Source: Cryptomeria japonica
Lineage: Eukaryota; Streptophyta; Pinopsida; Cupressales; Cupressaceae
Direction: 5' to 3'
Assembly (NCBI RefSeq): GCF_030272615.1
Contig: NC_081412.1
Coordinates: 665,130,981 to 665,194,980 of the forward strand
DNA: 64,000 nt
Both the position numbers and the translations under genes were made by a program. This document shows positions 11,448 through 24,079 of the stretch, piece by piece. The stretch's first letter is position 1. Every line of letters starts with the position of its first letter. The notes under the pieces were generated by a model. It was not told the origin of the DNA and ran no database searches. It saw only the letters and a program-made list of their open reading frames with translations.

Positions 11448-13409
11448 TGTAGTACCCCTCCTTGATCAGACTCTTTTTGGACTTATGTTTGACTTTAGTT
11501 GACTATTTTATGGATACATTATTGTATATTGATTTAGACTTTATGTGATTTTATTTCACGCTTTTATTGGATATGTGATGTATGCTTTCTTGCAGTATTT
11601 CAGTACTTATGATTAATGCTATTTTTATGGATTATTGTCATGGACTGACACTTGTACCTTACATATGTGATGTGTTATTTTTATGTTGTGTGTTTGCAAG
11701 TGTATGGGATGTCAGGGGATGATTCTACTTCACTCACTTCGGTGAGACAGGGAATGCCATGATTCTCCTTCATCGATGTGTGTGTCGTGTTTGATTATAT
11801 ATTTGTATATATGCACGTGTGGTTCGTTGATGCAAGACATTGCAGGTACAAGTACCAGGTAGGTATGCGGTATGGACTCCACTTGGTTTAATAGCTTTGA
11901 GCATACCTTATTTGTCTGATGGGAGTGGAGGAGATAGTGGTTGGACCCTAACTTGACCCTTAGTCACACTCATGTGAGTGTTGTCAGTCAGCCATCTTTC
12001 TTGTTTGACCGGTATGTGAGTCATAGTGTGTTAGTATTTTCGCTTTGTGAGTCATATTTTGATCATTCCTCATTTTGCGTTCTTTCAATTATTTAAATGG
12101 TTGTTAGATTGAGTGAATGATGCTATTTTTGTGTTGGCATAATTAGTGTTTAAATATGCCTTGAGTAATTGATTTAAATTAAATAGATCAAGTTTCTAGA
12201 ATTGAATGTTAAAATGCCTTAATATATATTGTGTTAAATAGTATTAATATATTGGGCAAATTAGTAAGTATATTCCTTTCTATTTAAATTCCAAAAATGT
12301 CATGTTGAGTTAAAATGTCTTAGAAATAGTAAATGAGAAAAATAAACAATAAAGCTTTTTCCTCTCTACCTTTCGTTTTGACTTTTGGTATTTAATGGTT
12401 AAAAGAAAAAAAAGAAAAAAAGGTTAATTCATGAGAATAAAGTAAATTAGATTTCCTTATTTGTTTAATATCTTTATTTTGAATGGTTGGGGGGAAAACT
12501 TTTCAACCTAAAAGTTTAGGTTGAAATATTTTTGTATTTTTGCCTGTGAGTTCATTGGAAGGGGAGGATTCATTTTGGAAGGCAAAATTTGAAAATTGTT
12601 TGGAAGAAGGAACTAGTTTGAGAATCTGGTTGTAGGGTTGAAGCTCTTCCACAAATTGCTTCCTGGATAGCTTCACAGGTTTGATATCCTCTACTTTTAT
12701 TTGCATTAAAAAAAAATTTAGATTTTTTCCTCTTCTTCCTATGTCTTGTGTGAAATATTTGTAAAATGGTTGTAGTTGTTTTGGAGTAGTTTTCATGGGA
12801 TTTAATGGAAATTACATTTCATTATTGACTTAGAATGCTTCTCAAATCTCCTTCTTTGGTTATTTCATGTTTATATTTTAGCTTAAAATCAATTCCTCCA
12901 TTTATGTATTATGGATGGAGTTTATTTTCTGTGTATGTTTTAGTTTTGATTTGTGAAATTTGTGGGGGTTATGCTAGCAAAATTTTGTCGGATTTGCCCC
13001 CTTTGTGTCTCCAAATAATTTCTTCTTGTGTGTTTTAAAAATTAGATGAATGAAGAAATTGAGTTAATACTTCCTCTTTCTCTCATCTTTGCCATTGTTA
13101 TTTTGCCCAACATTTTTATTGAGATTTGTCAATCTCTTTGGTTTTCAGCCAATTTGGCTTTATGGAAGAATTTTTTTTTAAAAAATGAGTTTTTACACTC
13201 TCTGTTTTGTCAGAGAGATTTTGGTTTTTATGAAATGTTTTACCAGTAAATATGTTTTTGTTTGGTAATAGTTTTAAAATAAAATTTAATTTAATTTAAG
13301 GTAAAAAGAGAGATGTTTAAAAAATCTATTTTTTTCTATGGGTTGCGTGGTGGGGAGCTGGGCTCTACCCAGCCAGGCTACCCTAGTAGCAACGCTGCAG
13401 ATAGAGCCG

Positions 13410-13499
13410 CTACCACATATTTGTGGTAGCAGGCTTCGCTGCCCAACTACCACAAATATGTGGCAGCAGTGAAATGCTGCTATCACATATTTGTGGTAG
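13410..13499 (+). repeat. Cluster of three short palindromes
   Basis: Three 20-base hairpin-forming sequences at 13410-13429, 13447-13466 and 13480-13499, each with 8-base arms CTACCACA / TGTGGTAG (or close variants) and a 4-base centre. The middle one is the reverse complement of the first apart from one base. Spacing is 37 then 33 bases. The 5' LTR has nothing like it at the matching place. Confidence 0.9.
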
Positions 13500-14983
13500 C
13501 ACGTAGCTTTAGGCGGTGGCCCATGGGCCCCACTGCCATATAAATTTGTTTAATTTTTTTTAATTTTAAAAAAAAAAAAATTAATTTATTAAAATTTTAA
13601 AATAAAGTTTTAATAATATTTGGTGTTAAGTAATTTATTATTATTATTATTATTATTTTTAATGAAAAAAATAATAAATATAGTTAAATTAATATTATTA
13701 ATATGTATTTTTGTATTAAGTAATATTTCGAGACTATTAGAATGTTTGTAATTAAAATTGGAAATTTATTAATTATTAATCGATTTTAACGATTATTATA
13801 TACATGTATATTTTGGTATATATAATAATTGTTATTAATAATATAATAAAGTGGGTGTATTTGTTTTGAATAAATGAGTTTTAATTGGGAAATATTTGTC
13901 TATTATTTTCGTTATGATTTTCACTATTTCAAGTTAAATGAATTAAATGGATTATTCTGATTAGTTGGATCCTTAGCCTTATCAGTGCAATGATGACTTC
14001 ATTTTCTTGTAATTTTATGGTGTTGATGATTTATTTAATTTGATCGATTGAAATTGCAAGTTATATTCATGATTGTTGTTCTTTTAAAAGATTGATTGTG
14101 TTGGGTCTTAGTGATTTTAGCTTTTCTTGCAAGGGGGTTTAATTTGTTGTTATCCCTCGTTTATGTCAGTCGTCCTGTTGTGACATATTTTGGTATCTCT
14201 TGACCAAGTAATGTAGTGTAACCTCATTGTCGTAACCATGTGGTGCTTGATCCTTATGGTTGGTCAGGGGTTAGTATGCCTTTGTTTTGGCCACTTGTAT
14301 TTGGATAGTGGTGTTATGGCCTTTTGTCTCTCCATAGGGTCCTTGTAGAGTGACCATGTTTGTTAGTGACCTATGAGAGAGTGGCTTTTGAGTGGGGGCC
14401 ACACCCAAAGTGGATGTCAGGATAACCCCTCAAAAGTCAGTTAATAAGTGATAATCTAATAATTAATTAGGGGGTGGGTAGTTGTAATACTAATTAAGAT
14501 ATTGTACCCTGCACATGGTTGAGTGAATGTATAGGCTCAAGATGTAGTGGGAAGGCCTGGAATGGCAAACCTACTACCTTGTTTGTCTTCACAAAAGGTT
14601 GGTAGGGTCTGCATGAGACTTAGATGGAGTCGGGGGTTCAGGAAAGGTTACCAGGATAACCCGGGATGGGGGTTGAGACCTATGGAGACCTACCTAGGCT
14701 TACCATCTTAAGCCATGTGATGCTACTCTCTCTTTAGGGTCACTAGTGTATTATGAGTTTGAGTCACATGAGTATTGTGGAGTCACTTTGTACTATCATC
14801 ATTGTCTTGTTTATTCTTGCTTGAGGGTCCTCTACTATCTCCTAGCACGGTGGGGTGATTCCATTTTGGGATGACATGGTCAGGTCGTAGTGCCACTTTC
14901 CATCAGATATTCTTGTTGTTACCTTCATGTGAGGATTGGCTACATAGGTGTACATATGGTTTGTGATTTATGCTCTAGCTCAT

Positions 14984-16513
14984 TGATAGAGAGGACCCTA
15001 GATTTCTTGAGTCAGCTTGACTCACTCCAAGGCCTTTTTCCTAGCCTAACCTGAGAATGCTTCTCTCTATTCCCCTAATTCACTCTAGGTCCTCACTACT
15101 GAGGTTTGCTACTCTTCTCTTTGTGAATTCACTTTCGTAAATCCACCAACTCACCTTTCTACTGTATCTCACCAGACACCTTGCACGGTTTGCTCTACCA
15201 TCAAATATGCCTACAACTTCTCCTAAGTTGTTTTCTCCTCATGCTAGGATCTTCCCTCCATTCGATCCCATCTTCCTCTGGTCCGAGGCTGATAGCCTAG
15301 ACTCCGGTCTACCCTGCAAGTGAATCCTCTTAGTCACTAATACCTATTCGGGCTATCATCAAGCGTGACTAAGGCCTGTCTATTGAAACGGCCGACACCA
15401 TTCCCTGGTCTACTACAAATAGAATTCTATTGTACATGGCTAGCTCTTCTTGACAACCTTCAATGGTCGTGTGGATCCCATGATGGAGAATTAAGACAGA
15501 GCCATGTTTATAACTACTTGTCACCAACAAAAAACAAAAAACAAAAAGGCAACTTTATCTATAGAGCCGAGCTTGGCACGACTTCAGAATTGGAACTCAC
15601 AAAATAGAGAAAAGTAACATCTACTCTATCTAAAGATTTAAGCCATTATTTATAGTTTACAAACAAAACTGAACTCTGAGAAAAGAAACCAGAAAATGAT
15701 CTTCACATTGCTATTCAAAAGATGGTTGTTCCTATGGAATCAACACATCCGACAATCCCAATCTAGCCTACTTCTAACACCTTTACAAAATGCCCATTGG
15801 GTCTTTTATAGACTCCTTGACATGTCATGAATCATCCCTAACAGATGAGATTTAACTCGACACGATCGGTTTCCTGTTGTAATTGTCTTTCTATTTCTAT
15901 TGGGTCATCGGGATAGCATCAAAACATTCACTTCGATGACCGATGACAATTTACCACTCGTGCACCTTCTTGGTGGGTTATCGGCGTTGCATCAAAACAC
16001 TCTCGCCGATATCTAATGGCGTGCTCCCAATAGTATGTTGTTCCATCAGGTCTTTGGTGTAGCTCCCAAACATGTTTTGCCAGTAGCCGAATGCATGCTC
16101 CAAATAGTATGCTTTCCCATTGGGTTATCAGGCGGCATGAAAACTAGTCTTGTCGATACCCGATGACTCCACTCCGAACTCACTCCACTTGCTCCAACCC
16201 ACTGGTGACCTCATCAGGTTATTGAGGTAGGTGGAAAACACTCCCACCAATATTTGATGGTTCCACTTCGGTCTTATGCATACTCATCGGGCATCAAGTA
16301 TGGTAAAACCGATTGTTCCAATAGCCAATGGTTGCGCTTTACATGCTGGTGGTGTCATCGGGGTAAGTCTTGCCAAAAACATGAATTTTCAAAAAGAAGA
16401 CAAAATGCACTCCAAGCTCCAAACAGACAACTTAATGGACTAGAACCAGTCCTTATGCCAAAATTGCCAAAATTGAAAAGGGTATTTGCTCACCCTTAGG
16501 TGCTCCTGCACCA
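14984..16513 (-). mobile_element. Solo LTR-like insertion inside the 3' LTR (1.53 kb)
   Basis: Bounded exactly by the duplicated pentamer CTCAT (14979-14983 and 16514-16518), with the 5' LTR showing the uninterrupted site near 6085. It begins TG and ends CA. Read on the minus strand it starts TGGTGCAGGAGCACC, a typical LTR-style end, so that orientation is preferred. It contains no gag-pol. An 80-codon open frame at 15365-15607 shows no recognisable domain. Alternative: another kind of non-autonomous LTR element. Confidence 0.75.
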
Positions 16514-17012
16514 CTCATGTTAGAGTTTCTTCTTATGAGACCCATGTGATCAATTGTATCATTAAATTTATGTAACCTTGTAATTTCTATTGATTTTAAC
16601 TTTAAATGTATTTTGGAAGCCATGTATTTTATGGTCAGTGTAATCCTAAGAGTTGGAGGTTAGTTATCATCTTTCATTATGATATGTATATATGCTTCAT
16701 TTTAAAGAAAAGTATATTATTATTCTTTCAATCTTTTAATGGTGTAATATGTTATTGCATATGATTAGTTATGTTTATTGAGTAATGTTGGATTAATTGG
16801 ATTAATTGTAATTGTGTAATTTAACTTTAAACTTTAATCTTCTTTGGTAACCCTTTAGGAATTCTGGTTTAAGTCTTCTACTTGTGTTATTTTGTGCAAT
16901 GTTGTAATTAATTCACTTAAAGTGTTTTATACTTTCAAAAAAAAAAATTATTTCAGCCCCTTTGTTGCCTAGTTTTGTGGTTTTCCTTTGGGGTTCCTGG
17001 CGAGGCATTACA

Positions 17013-17475
17013 CCTTTTGGTAATATTATGACCCTCCTCAAAATAGTCACCAAGTATCTCTAAAACACCTCCATTACTATTTAGGTTAATGTGCATAATA
17101 TAATTGAGATATGTGCTATTAGAGGATTCATTATTAGATTTCATATGGTAAAGGTGGAAATTCTAGCTTATAAGCTATATTGTACTAATTGAGTGGAGTA
17201 AAAGATCAATATACTTGCTACTTAATTGGCACCTAGATATAGGGTTACCTAATCTCACTGCTCAAAATACCTCTATATATGGCATCAATATATGCTTCTT
17301 ATTTCATCTTGTTGTAAGCCACAATAAAATTCTCCTTGAAGATTTGAAGTATCTCTTGTTGCTATTGAATATGATCCTCTATTATGTGAGCTCCATGATG
17401 ATGCTATAAATAAGAGCTAGTATTTGGTAGAGGATATGTATAAAAAATATTAAAAAGACTCATCATCAACACACT
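17013..17475 (+). other. Duplicated RLP 3' flank (right part)
   Basis: Resumes the flank broken at 2683 and matches 55565-55885 and then 57705-57800 downstream of the intact RLP (shared tcctcaaaatagtca and gatttgaagtatct). The matching DNA at the intact locus is itself split by the DUF4283 element. No gene here. Confidence 0.8.
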
Positions 17476-17479
17476 GCCA

Positions 17480-17719
17480 CCCAATTACAAATTGATCATT
17501 GCTGGAGACTTCAATATTGACATGCTACATTCTATAGAAACATAAATAACACTTTTTGAATTTATGAACTAGTACAAACTATCATTCGACATTGACAAGC
17601 CAACAACACATGTAGGGATTTTGTTAGATTAGTTTTGGATACGCAATATCGATACTAGTTTTGTGAAATCCACTTTACTAAATACATATTTGACAAGCCA
17701 CTTTACAATCTCGATACAA
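17480..17719 (+). pseudogene. Remnant of an endonuclease/exonuclease/phosphatase-fold domain
   Basis: One reading frame gives LIIAGDFNIDML, FEFMN, KPTTHVG, LLD, FWIRNIDT and NTYLTSH, interrupted by three stop codons. The GDFN block, a following Asp and the final SH resemble the last half of EEP-fold endonucleases, where GDFN binds metal and the SDH block is catalytic. Such domains occur in non-LTR retroelements and in some Helitron-like elements. No RT or helicase was recognised beside it, so the parent element is unknown. The call rests on motif order alone. Confidence 0.5.
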
Positions 17720-19275
17720 TTCCAGTTGTAGTCCACACAACTTCATAACATAAACATGGGAAGATAATAGTTGTCTAAAGAAACAACAAAAGAAAATGCA
17801 GCCCATTGTTTCACCTCCATTTTCCCATTAATGTAATGGCTTGAAAATGCCAAAATAGCTAAATATCCCTCCAGGCTCTGATACTCCTAAGATGCAAATT
17901 AAAAAACACTACTCATGATCCTCAACTATTTTCATTACTTAAAAGGTACATATTGATTCTATGTTAACCCTACACATTGGAGTTAATATTTTGATACCAT
18001 GTATATTGCATTGGCGAACAAGAAAATATTATGCTTTGTTTGACTCAGTCTAAGATTCAAATTGATGTTCTAATTCTTGTTTTCTATCATAATCTTGAGA
18101 TGGTCCAAAATTATTCTCATTGCTAGTAAACCATGACTCCATTCCATCAAGTAATTGATATTACTTTACTCCTTGAATGATTATAGGGCACAAATTGAAG
18201 TCTTCAAAGGCATACAAATCATGCTACTATAGTGCAGCAATTTACCTAGAACCTACTTACACTACAACAATCATCAGTGCATTGTTCGCCTACACTACAA
18301 GAGTTAACAGTGCATTGTACATAACGTTTTCCATGCTATCTATTTTCCCATCTTTTCCCTTTTCTTCTTTATAGATGGCAATAATTCCATCAATATACAC
18401 TTACTTAAGTCATGCTCTATTCTCAATAAATTATGATTGAAAAAGATATAGGTATTAAAAATGTGTTCTTGTTTTTAATATTGATTTAAATTTTAAGTAT
18501 TATAGTTCTTGTTTAACCACCTCATCAAATGCCCCTGTAAAAATAGTCTTGTATATCTTCTTGCACCATAACCTTGCATATGTTTGAGTATGGATTATAA
18601 TTGTTCCTTATTTCAGATGTTTTTCTTTGCACTATGTTTTCATGCTTTTTCCATAACACCTAATTTGTTTGTATATTCAAAGTATATTACATCTACTTGC
18701 ATGCATTGTCAATTTCATTCTCTAACTCCCAAAAAATTCCAAGTAATGGCTCAAGAGAAACCCATGCTGGCACTATTTAAGGCAACTCTTATTTGTATTC
18801 GAATCTTGACCCCATTTTGAAATGTTTATTTATGTCCAATTCAAAAGTGGAGAAATGATTATTCACATTACTTATTACATAGTGTTACCAGCTACAAAAT
18901 TGTCTAAGCTTGTACAATATAACTCAATTCATTCGCATTTAATATTGGTTTGTAGTTGGCTTACAATAATACAACATTAAAGCAAGCAACATAATGGTTT
19001 TCATCATGACATTGTGTCCAATGCCTTTTTTTTCTTTGCCATGACCTTTTAGATTATTTAGATCTTCCAAAGATACCATTGCCCACTGCATAGTTAATGT
19101 ACTTGATATGTTTGATTCATTTTCGTGTCTTGTTCAAAAGTAGAGAAATGACTAATGTTAAGTTCATACAACTATCACATTACCTATTGTATAGTACAAT
19201 GACTTAACTAATTATATACTAGAGCATTATTTATCTGATACAATTTAAATTTTGTTGCATTGTCATGGTTATTTA

Positions 19276-19866
19276 AAGTACTAGTATACATACCTAAATT
19301 TCACCCAAGCACTTGTTAGGATATCTTCTACAATAAATTAGGTCTATTTTGCAAACCTTGACAATTATATACAACTGAATGAGAATGTCATTAACTATTT
19401 TTTTTTAAACACTTACATGCAACAATAATTTGTCTTGGCAAATTATTTAGATACAAATACTTATTCAATTGATTTTTCTTGCATTTAACAACTCCATAAT
19501 CTACAAGAACCAAAAAAATTATAACATTTTTCTCGCAATCAAAGTTATTGTAGAAGCCCAAAATTTTCACAGTTCTTTTAAGTACGAGTGCATGTACTGA
19601 AGATTACACCCAAGCATTTATCACAACATCTTCTACAATAAATCAAGTCTATTTTGCAAACTTTGAAAACTATATACAACTTAATGAGTAATGTCATCAA
19701 CTATTTTTTTTTTAAGACTTGCATGCAACTATAATTTGTCTTGGCAAATTGTTGAAATACAACTACTTATTCAACTGATTCTTCCTATATTTAACAATTG
19801 CAATAGCTCCAAGAACCAACAAAATTATAGTATTTTTCTCTCGATCAAAGTTATTGCACAAGCCTA
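19276..19866 (+). repeat. Tandem duplication, about 304-bp period
   Basis: Two degenerate units, 19276-19579 and 19580-19866. Shared landmarks in the same order are acccaagca, tcttctacaataaat, gtctattttgcaaac, atttgtcttggcaaatt and tcaaagttattg. Divergence is considerable, so the duplication is old. No coding content. Confidence 0.85.
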
Positions 19867-22800
19867 GATGGATAGCCCAGCGCCTCAAGACAACTTTCCA
19901 TCAAAAAAATTCACATCCCATAAAAATATGTAACATCATTGCACACTTTTGTTTCCCTTACCTCCATTGCCATTTTCATAAACACATCCTTATATCTTTT
20001 CCCTTATATTATTAGTTCCAACATTGATTTTTGCTATCCATTTCTCTGTAGTTTACACAAAGATCTTGATCACCAAAACACCCCTCCAGATGATGGAAGT
20101 TGCTATAATGCCAATCACAATTAGGAAGGCAAGTGTTATTCCATATTTTTAAAATATTTTGCTTATCTTTACTAATACTATACAAACTAAAATAGTTCAT
20201 TTAACTATAGATTAAAATTGCAACCAACCCATTTATCAAGCATCGTTGAAATTTGTACTACACAATATCTTGTTGCCTTCGAACATGATGTGCTTGTGAC
20301 GTATGGCCCTAGTTGCAACAAGAACCTTGTAGACCAAGTGAAAACACCTATTATGCATGTTGATATGGTCGATAGTCATGACCAAATGATAATAACCATA
20401 AATATCAAAAATAATTTGATTGATACATTATTCCCCTAGCTATTTCTTGGTGCTAGTGTGCACCTAACAAACTTTACAATAAAGAATAAAATGTGGTATG
20501 AAAGGGGGGATGTTAATTAATCCCTCCAACTGACTCACAAAATAATGGAGAGTAACACTAGAACACAACCATAGCTCAACTCATCCATTCAGCTAGCACA
20601 TATTCAATTGGAACCTTGGTTGTTCTTGTGGCTAGTTACACTCAAGCACCAGTAGAATACCAATTACAAGTTAAAGGTGGATAATCCACATCTAACATAG
20701 CTATAGTAATATATTCTCTACAACCATCAAACTAAATTATATGCTTCTCACATTTTTCAAGTCCTTTACTACATCAACTAACACATTTCCCTCTTTTGCA
20801 ACTTACAGCGCCAAAAAACCATGCTAATGTATATACCACTCTACGAAATGTGTTGAAGGGAATTTCAACATCAATTAATTAGATATAATGAGTCAACCAC
20901 CAAAAATCAAATCTAATTAATAAATCAATAAAAAACAATAAGAAATTATTAAGAGATCAACAATTGAATAATGAAATCAATCAAATAAACTTAATCAATC
21001 ACTGTCTGCGTAATATTATCTCTCAAAGTTGCGCTTGATAACCTACAATATGATAGCATGAGAACTCAAAGATAGTGGTTGATAAAAAAGGGAGATTGAT
21101 GATTAATTTATAAAAATTGGAGAGAATTGATTGAGAGGTGGAACTAAAGTGAGCTAAAAATTTGTTTGATAGTTAGATAGGTGATTGAAGAAGTGAACAC
21201 AAGGGTGAGTATTAGTTAGAAATTAGCATGTGCAATAGGAATTTAGCATGAGATTTATTTTAAACTAAATTTGGATTTAAAATTAATTTTTGAAAATATC
21301 CAAAAGCATGCACATGAAAAAGAAATATAATTTGATAATTTAGAATTTAGAAGTGAGAGATGAATTAGATTAAATAAATTTAAGAAACTTATTTAATTTG
21401 AAAGACATAGTTAGCTAATTAAATAATTTAATGAAATTATTTAATTATGGAGAAAATTGAAATTTAATTTAATTAAATAATAAATATCATTTAAATAAAG
21501 TTGAATTTCAAAATTAATTAAATAATAAAATCATATAACTAATTAAAAAGGAGAGGTCTCATGATTAAATGATTGAAGGGAAATTAGAAGAAATTGAATA
21601 ACTAATTAAGATGAAATGTGATGATTGAATTAGTTTAGAAGAATAAAATTAGATAAATTAAATAATTAAATAATTATTTAATTAATAAAGAGGAATAGTT
21701 AGCGTGTTAGTGATGCGACTTTTTTAGGTGTCTACACAAAAAAAAATTACAACTACATCACCACTTTTACTACTCGATAATATTGTGGGCTAGGCAAATG
21801 AGGAACAAGTTGACTAAAATCAAGTGTGTCAACTTTTGTTGGTGAACTCAATGATGAGTGTAGCAAATCTTCTTTACAAACACTCGATTCCTCAAACATT
21901 CAAGTAACTATTTGAAACACTTATTATTTACAACACAACTAGTGTCATTTAGTCAATTACAAATATTTCTACCACCCCTACTAAAATTGCTCCTCCATTC
22001 ACAGGTCATTGGAACACTTAAAACCAAAAATGTCCACATTCCACCATATCAGTCACTCTATAACTCATGCCACCAAGTAGTTCATTTACTTCCCACTTTA
22101 ATCACAACTTAGCACAATGCATCACTTACGCAACAACAAACCCCTTCACATACTAGCCCTTTTTGCATTTCATAGTTGAGACTGTGAATGGTACTATTGA
22201 TTGCAATTTGCCCACCAAGCTCTTGGAACAAAACTTTCCTTAACTTGCAAAAATGCCATTTAAATATTACAAATAAGACATGTTTGGAATTATCTTTCTC
22301 ATGCATAAATTTCAAATGCACGGAACCTTCATGATTTCCATGAACAACTCTTTTATTGACATTAAAAAAAGAGGACAATGATTTAAAACCCTCAAATCAA
22401 CTCTTTTTTATTATCCTAATTTGAAAAAAACATGACCTTAAAATTTTTTTTCTCTAAATTAATTTTTTATCAAAAACTGCAAATTGTCTAAGATGAGGTT
22501 GTCATATGCAAGAAAATTATGCCTAATCAAATTGTTTTTCTCAAGGTAATGCTAACTATACCTCAAATTCCTTTATGTATGTTACAATTTTCTTTTCAAA
22601 ATGTAAAAATATCACTAATTTTAACCTTATTAATTTTGCAAGTTTTTTAATGCAAAAGCTCAAAGCTATTAAGCAATGCACAATGAAACTATTTTTTAGT
22701 AAAATGTACAAATAACATACTAAGCATAGCCAAATGAAATTAGACAATTCCCTAAAATTCGATGTGTTTTCACTTCTACCTAGTCTCTCCAAAAATATTA

Positions 22801-24079
22801 AGTGAATAAAAACTTTCAAAGCCTTGCCTTACAATTTGTAAGCTACACATCAACTAAGATATATTAATTTAAAACATATAATATTGTTCTATGCTTGATT
22901 TTACCCATTTTCTAATTCCTCATCTTCATTTTCATGGTTTTTCATTTCATCTCAATACAAATATGTCTTCTGCAATGATGTTAAAATTTCCTATTTGTAC
23001 AACTATTTACACGTGCATTTAGTATACCACACTACCGTAACGTCAAAAAAATAGTTAGCAATATGCAATACACATAATCAAAACCATGTTATGTGTTGGA
23101 TTTCATAACCGTACACCTCATGCATATATTCTATTTTAATTATTTGACAGGGACTCCAACTACACTGAAGCCTTTATTTAATCTATAGCATCATGAGGAT
23201 TTTTTTGCTTCCATTATTGAGGGTGTTAACATCCCTATGTTTTGGTTGAGATTCCTCATTCGTGGAAATTGAAGGAGATGCAGAAATATAGAGTTGATCC
23301 TTATTGTGAGATTGAAGGGTGTTGTCTATGGTAGTGCCCAAGATGATTGAATAGAGAGAGCCTTTATATTTAAGAAATTAGTAAACTAAAATATTTTTTA
23401 TTTCTCTAATGGCAAATCTCATTGATTCTTATTGAACTAAATCAAATAGGTTATATGGCTCCAGTTATGTTAATTGGAATCTCAAGATGCAAACTCTAAT
23501 GGAATGTTACAATGTTTGGACCATTCTAAATGGTATTGAGGTTGAACCTACTGTGCCTCGGACTGTTGTTTAAGATTGGAAGAAAAGATAATAAAAAGAT
23601 TAAATTATCTTGCACATGTCTATGAAGGTAAGTGTAGAAAGATAGTGGACCAAAAAGTGGTCAAATAACTTTTTGGTCTCATACAAGACATAATGAAAGT
23701 GTGTTGTAATGTGTTTAGGTAATAACACACTCGTGTTATGGCTTTGTAGCAAGATACCTCAAAATACTATCAACAAGGATTCCTAAAGGCTTTCATACCA
23801 TGTAAGAGTCAATATAAATTATAATAATATCTTGCAAATTTGGATATTAAGATAGCCACGTAGGATAAAGATGCTTCGATGAAGGCACAAGAGAGACAAA
23901 AAATGAAATAATATGTTTTTCTATCGAAGGATACAAATATATATGATATATTTTACAATGAGAAACAATTATATATAGGCAATGGAGTGACATAAAACAA
24001 CATAATATTATGACATACATGGCTTAGTCTTATTACTTGAGACATAAAAAGTAAATTCCCTAACAATTTCCCTAGTAAA

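Larger units (their letters stand above)
2684..17012 (+). mobile_element. Ty3/gypsy LTR retrotransposon, chromovirus-like, inactive, with nested solo LTR
   Basis: Complete element of about 14.3 kb with both LTRs, a primer site, gag-pol and a polypurine tract. It is flanked by the 5-bp target duplication CCTTT at 2679-2683 and 17013-17017. Domain order is gag with zinc knuckle, protease, RT, RNase H, integrase, then a chromodomain-like tail, which is the Ty3/gypsy (Metaviridae) chromovirus order; the long LTRs and pol sequence feel closest to the Tekay/Del group, which is inference. In the first ~225 bases I count by hand about 21 LTR differences, mostly transitions, so the element is old. Stops and frameshifts run throughout pol, so it is dead. 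It inserted into the duplicated 3' flank of RLP copy A. Confidence 0.92.
11448..17012 (+). repeat. 3' LTR of the gypsy element (5.57 kb with nested insert)
   Basis: Starts tgtagtacc and ends ggcattaca before the target duplication CCTTT. It is colinear with 2684-6573. Two blocks are extra: a palindrome-rich stretch near 13395-13510 and the nested element at 14984-16513 with its target duplication. Without them the length agrees with the 5' LTR. Confidence 0.92.

Noticed and set aside
12503-13486. Open frames inside the 3' LTR
   Set aside because: Not conserved in the 5' LTR; AT-rich translation without features.
15365-15607. 80-codon frame in the nested solo LTR
   Set aside because: LTRs rarely encode proteins, and the translation shows no domain or signal.
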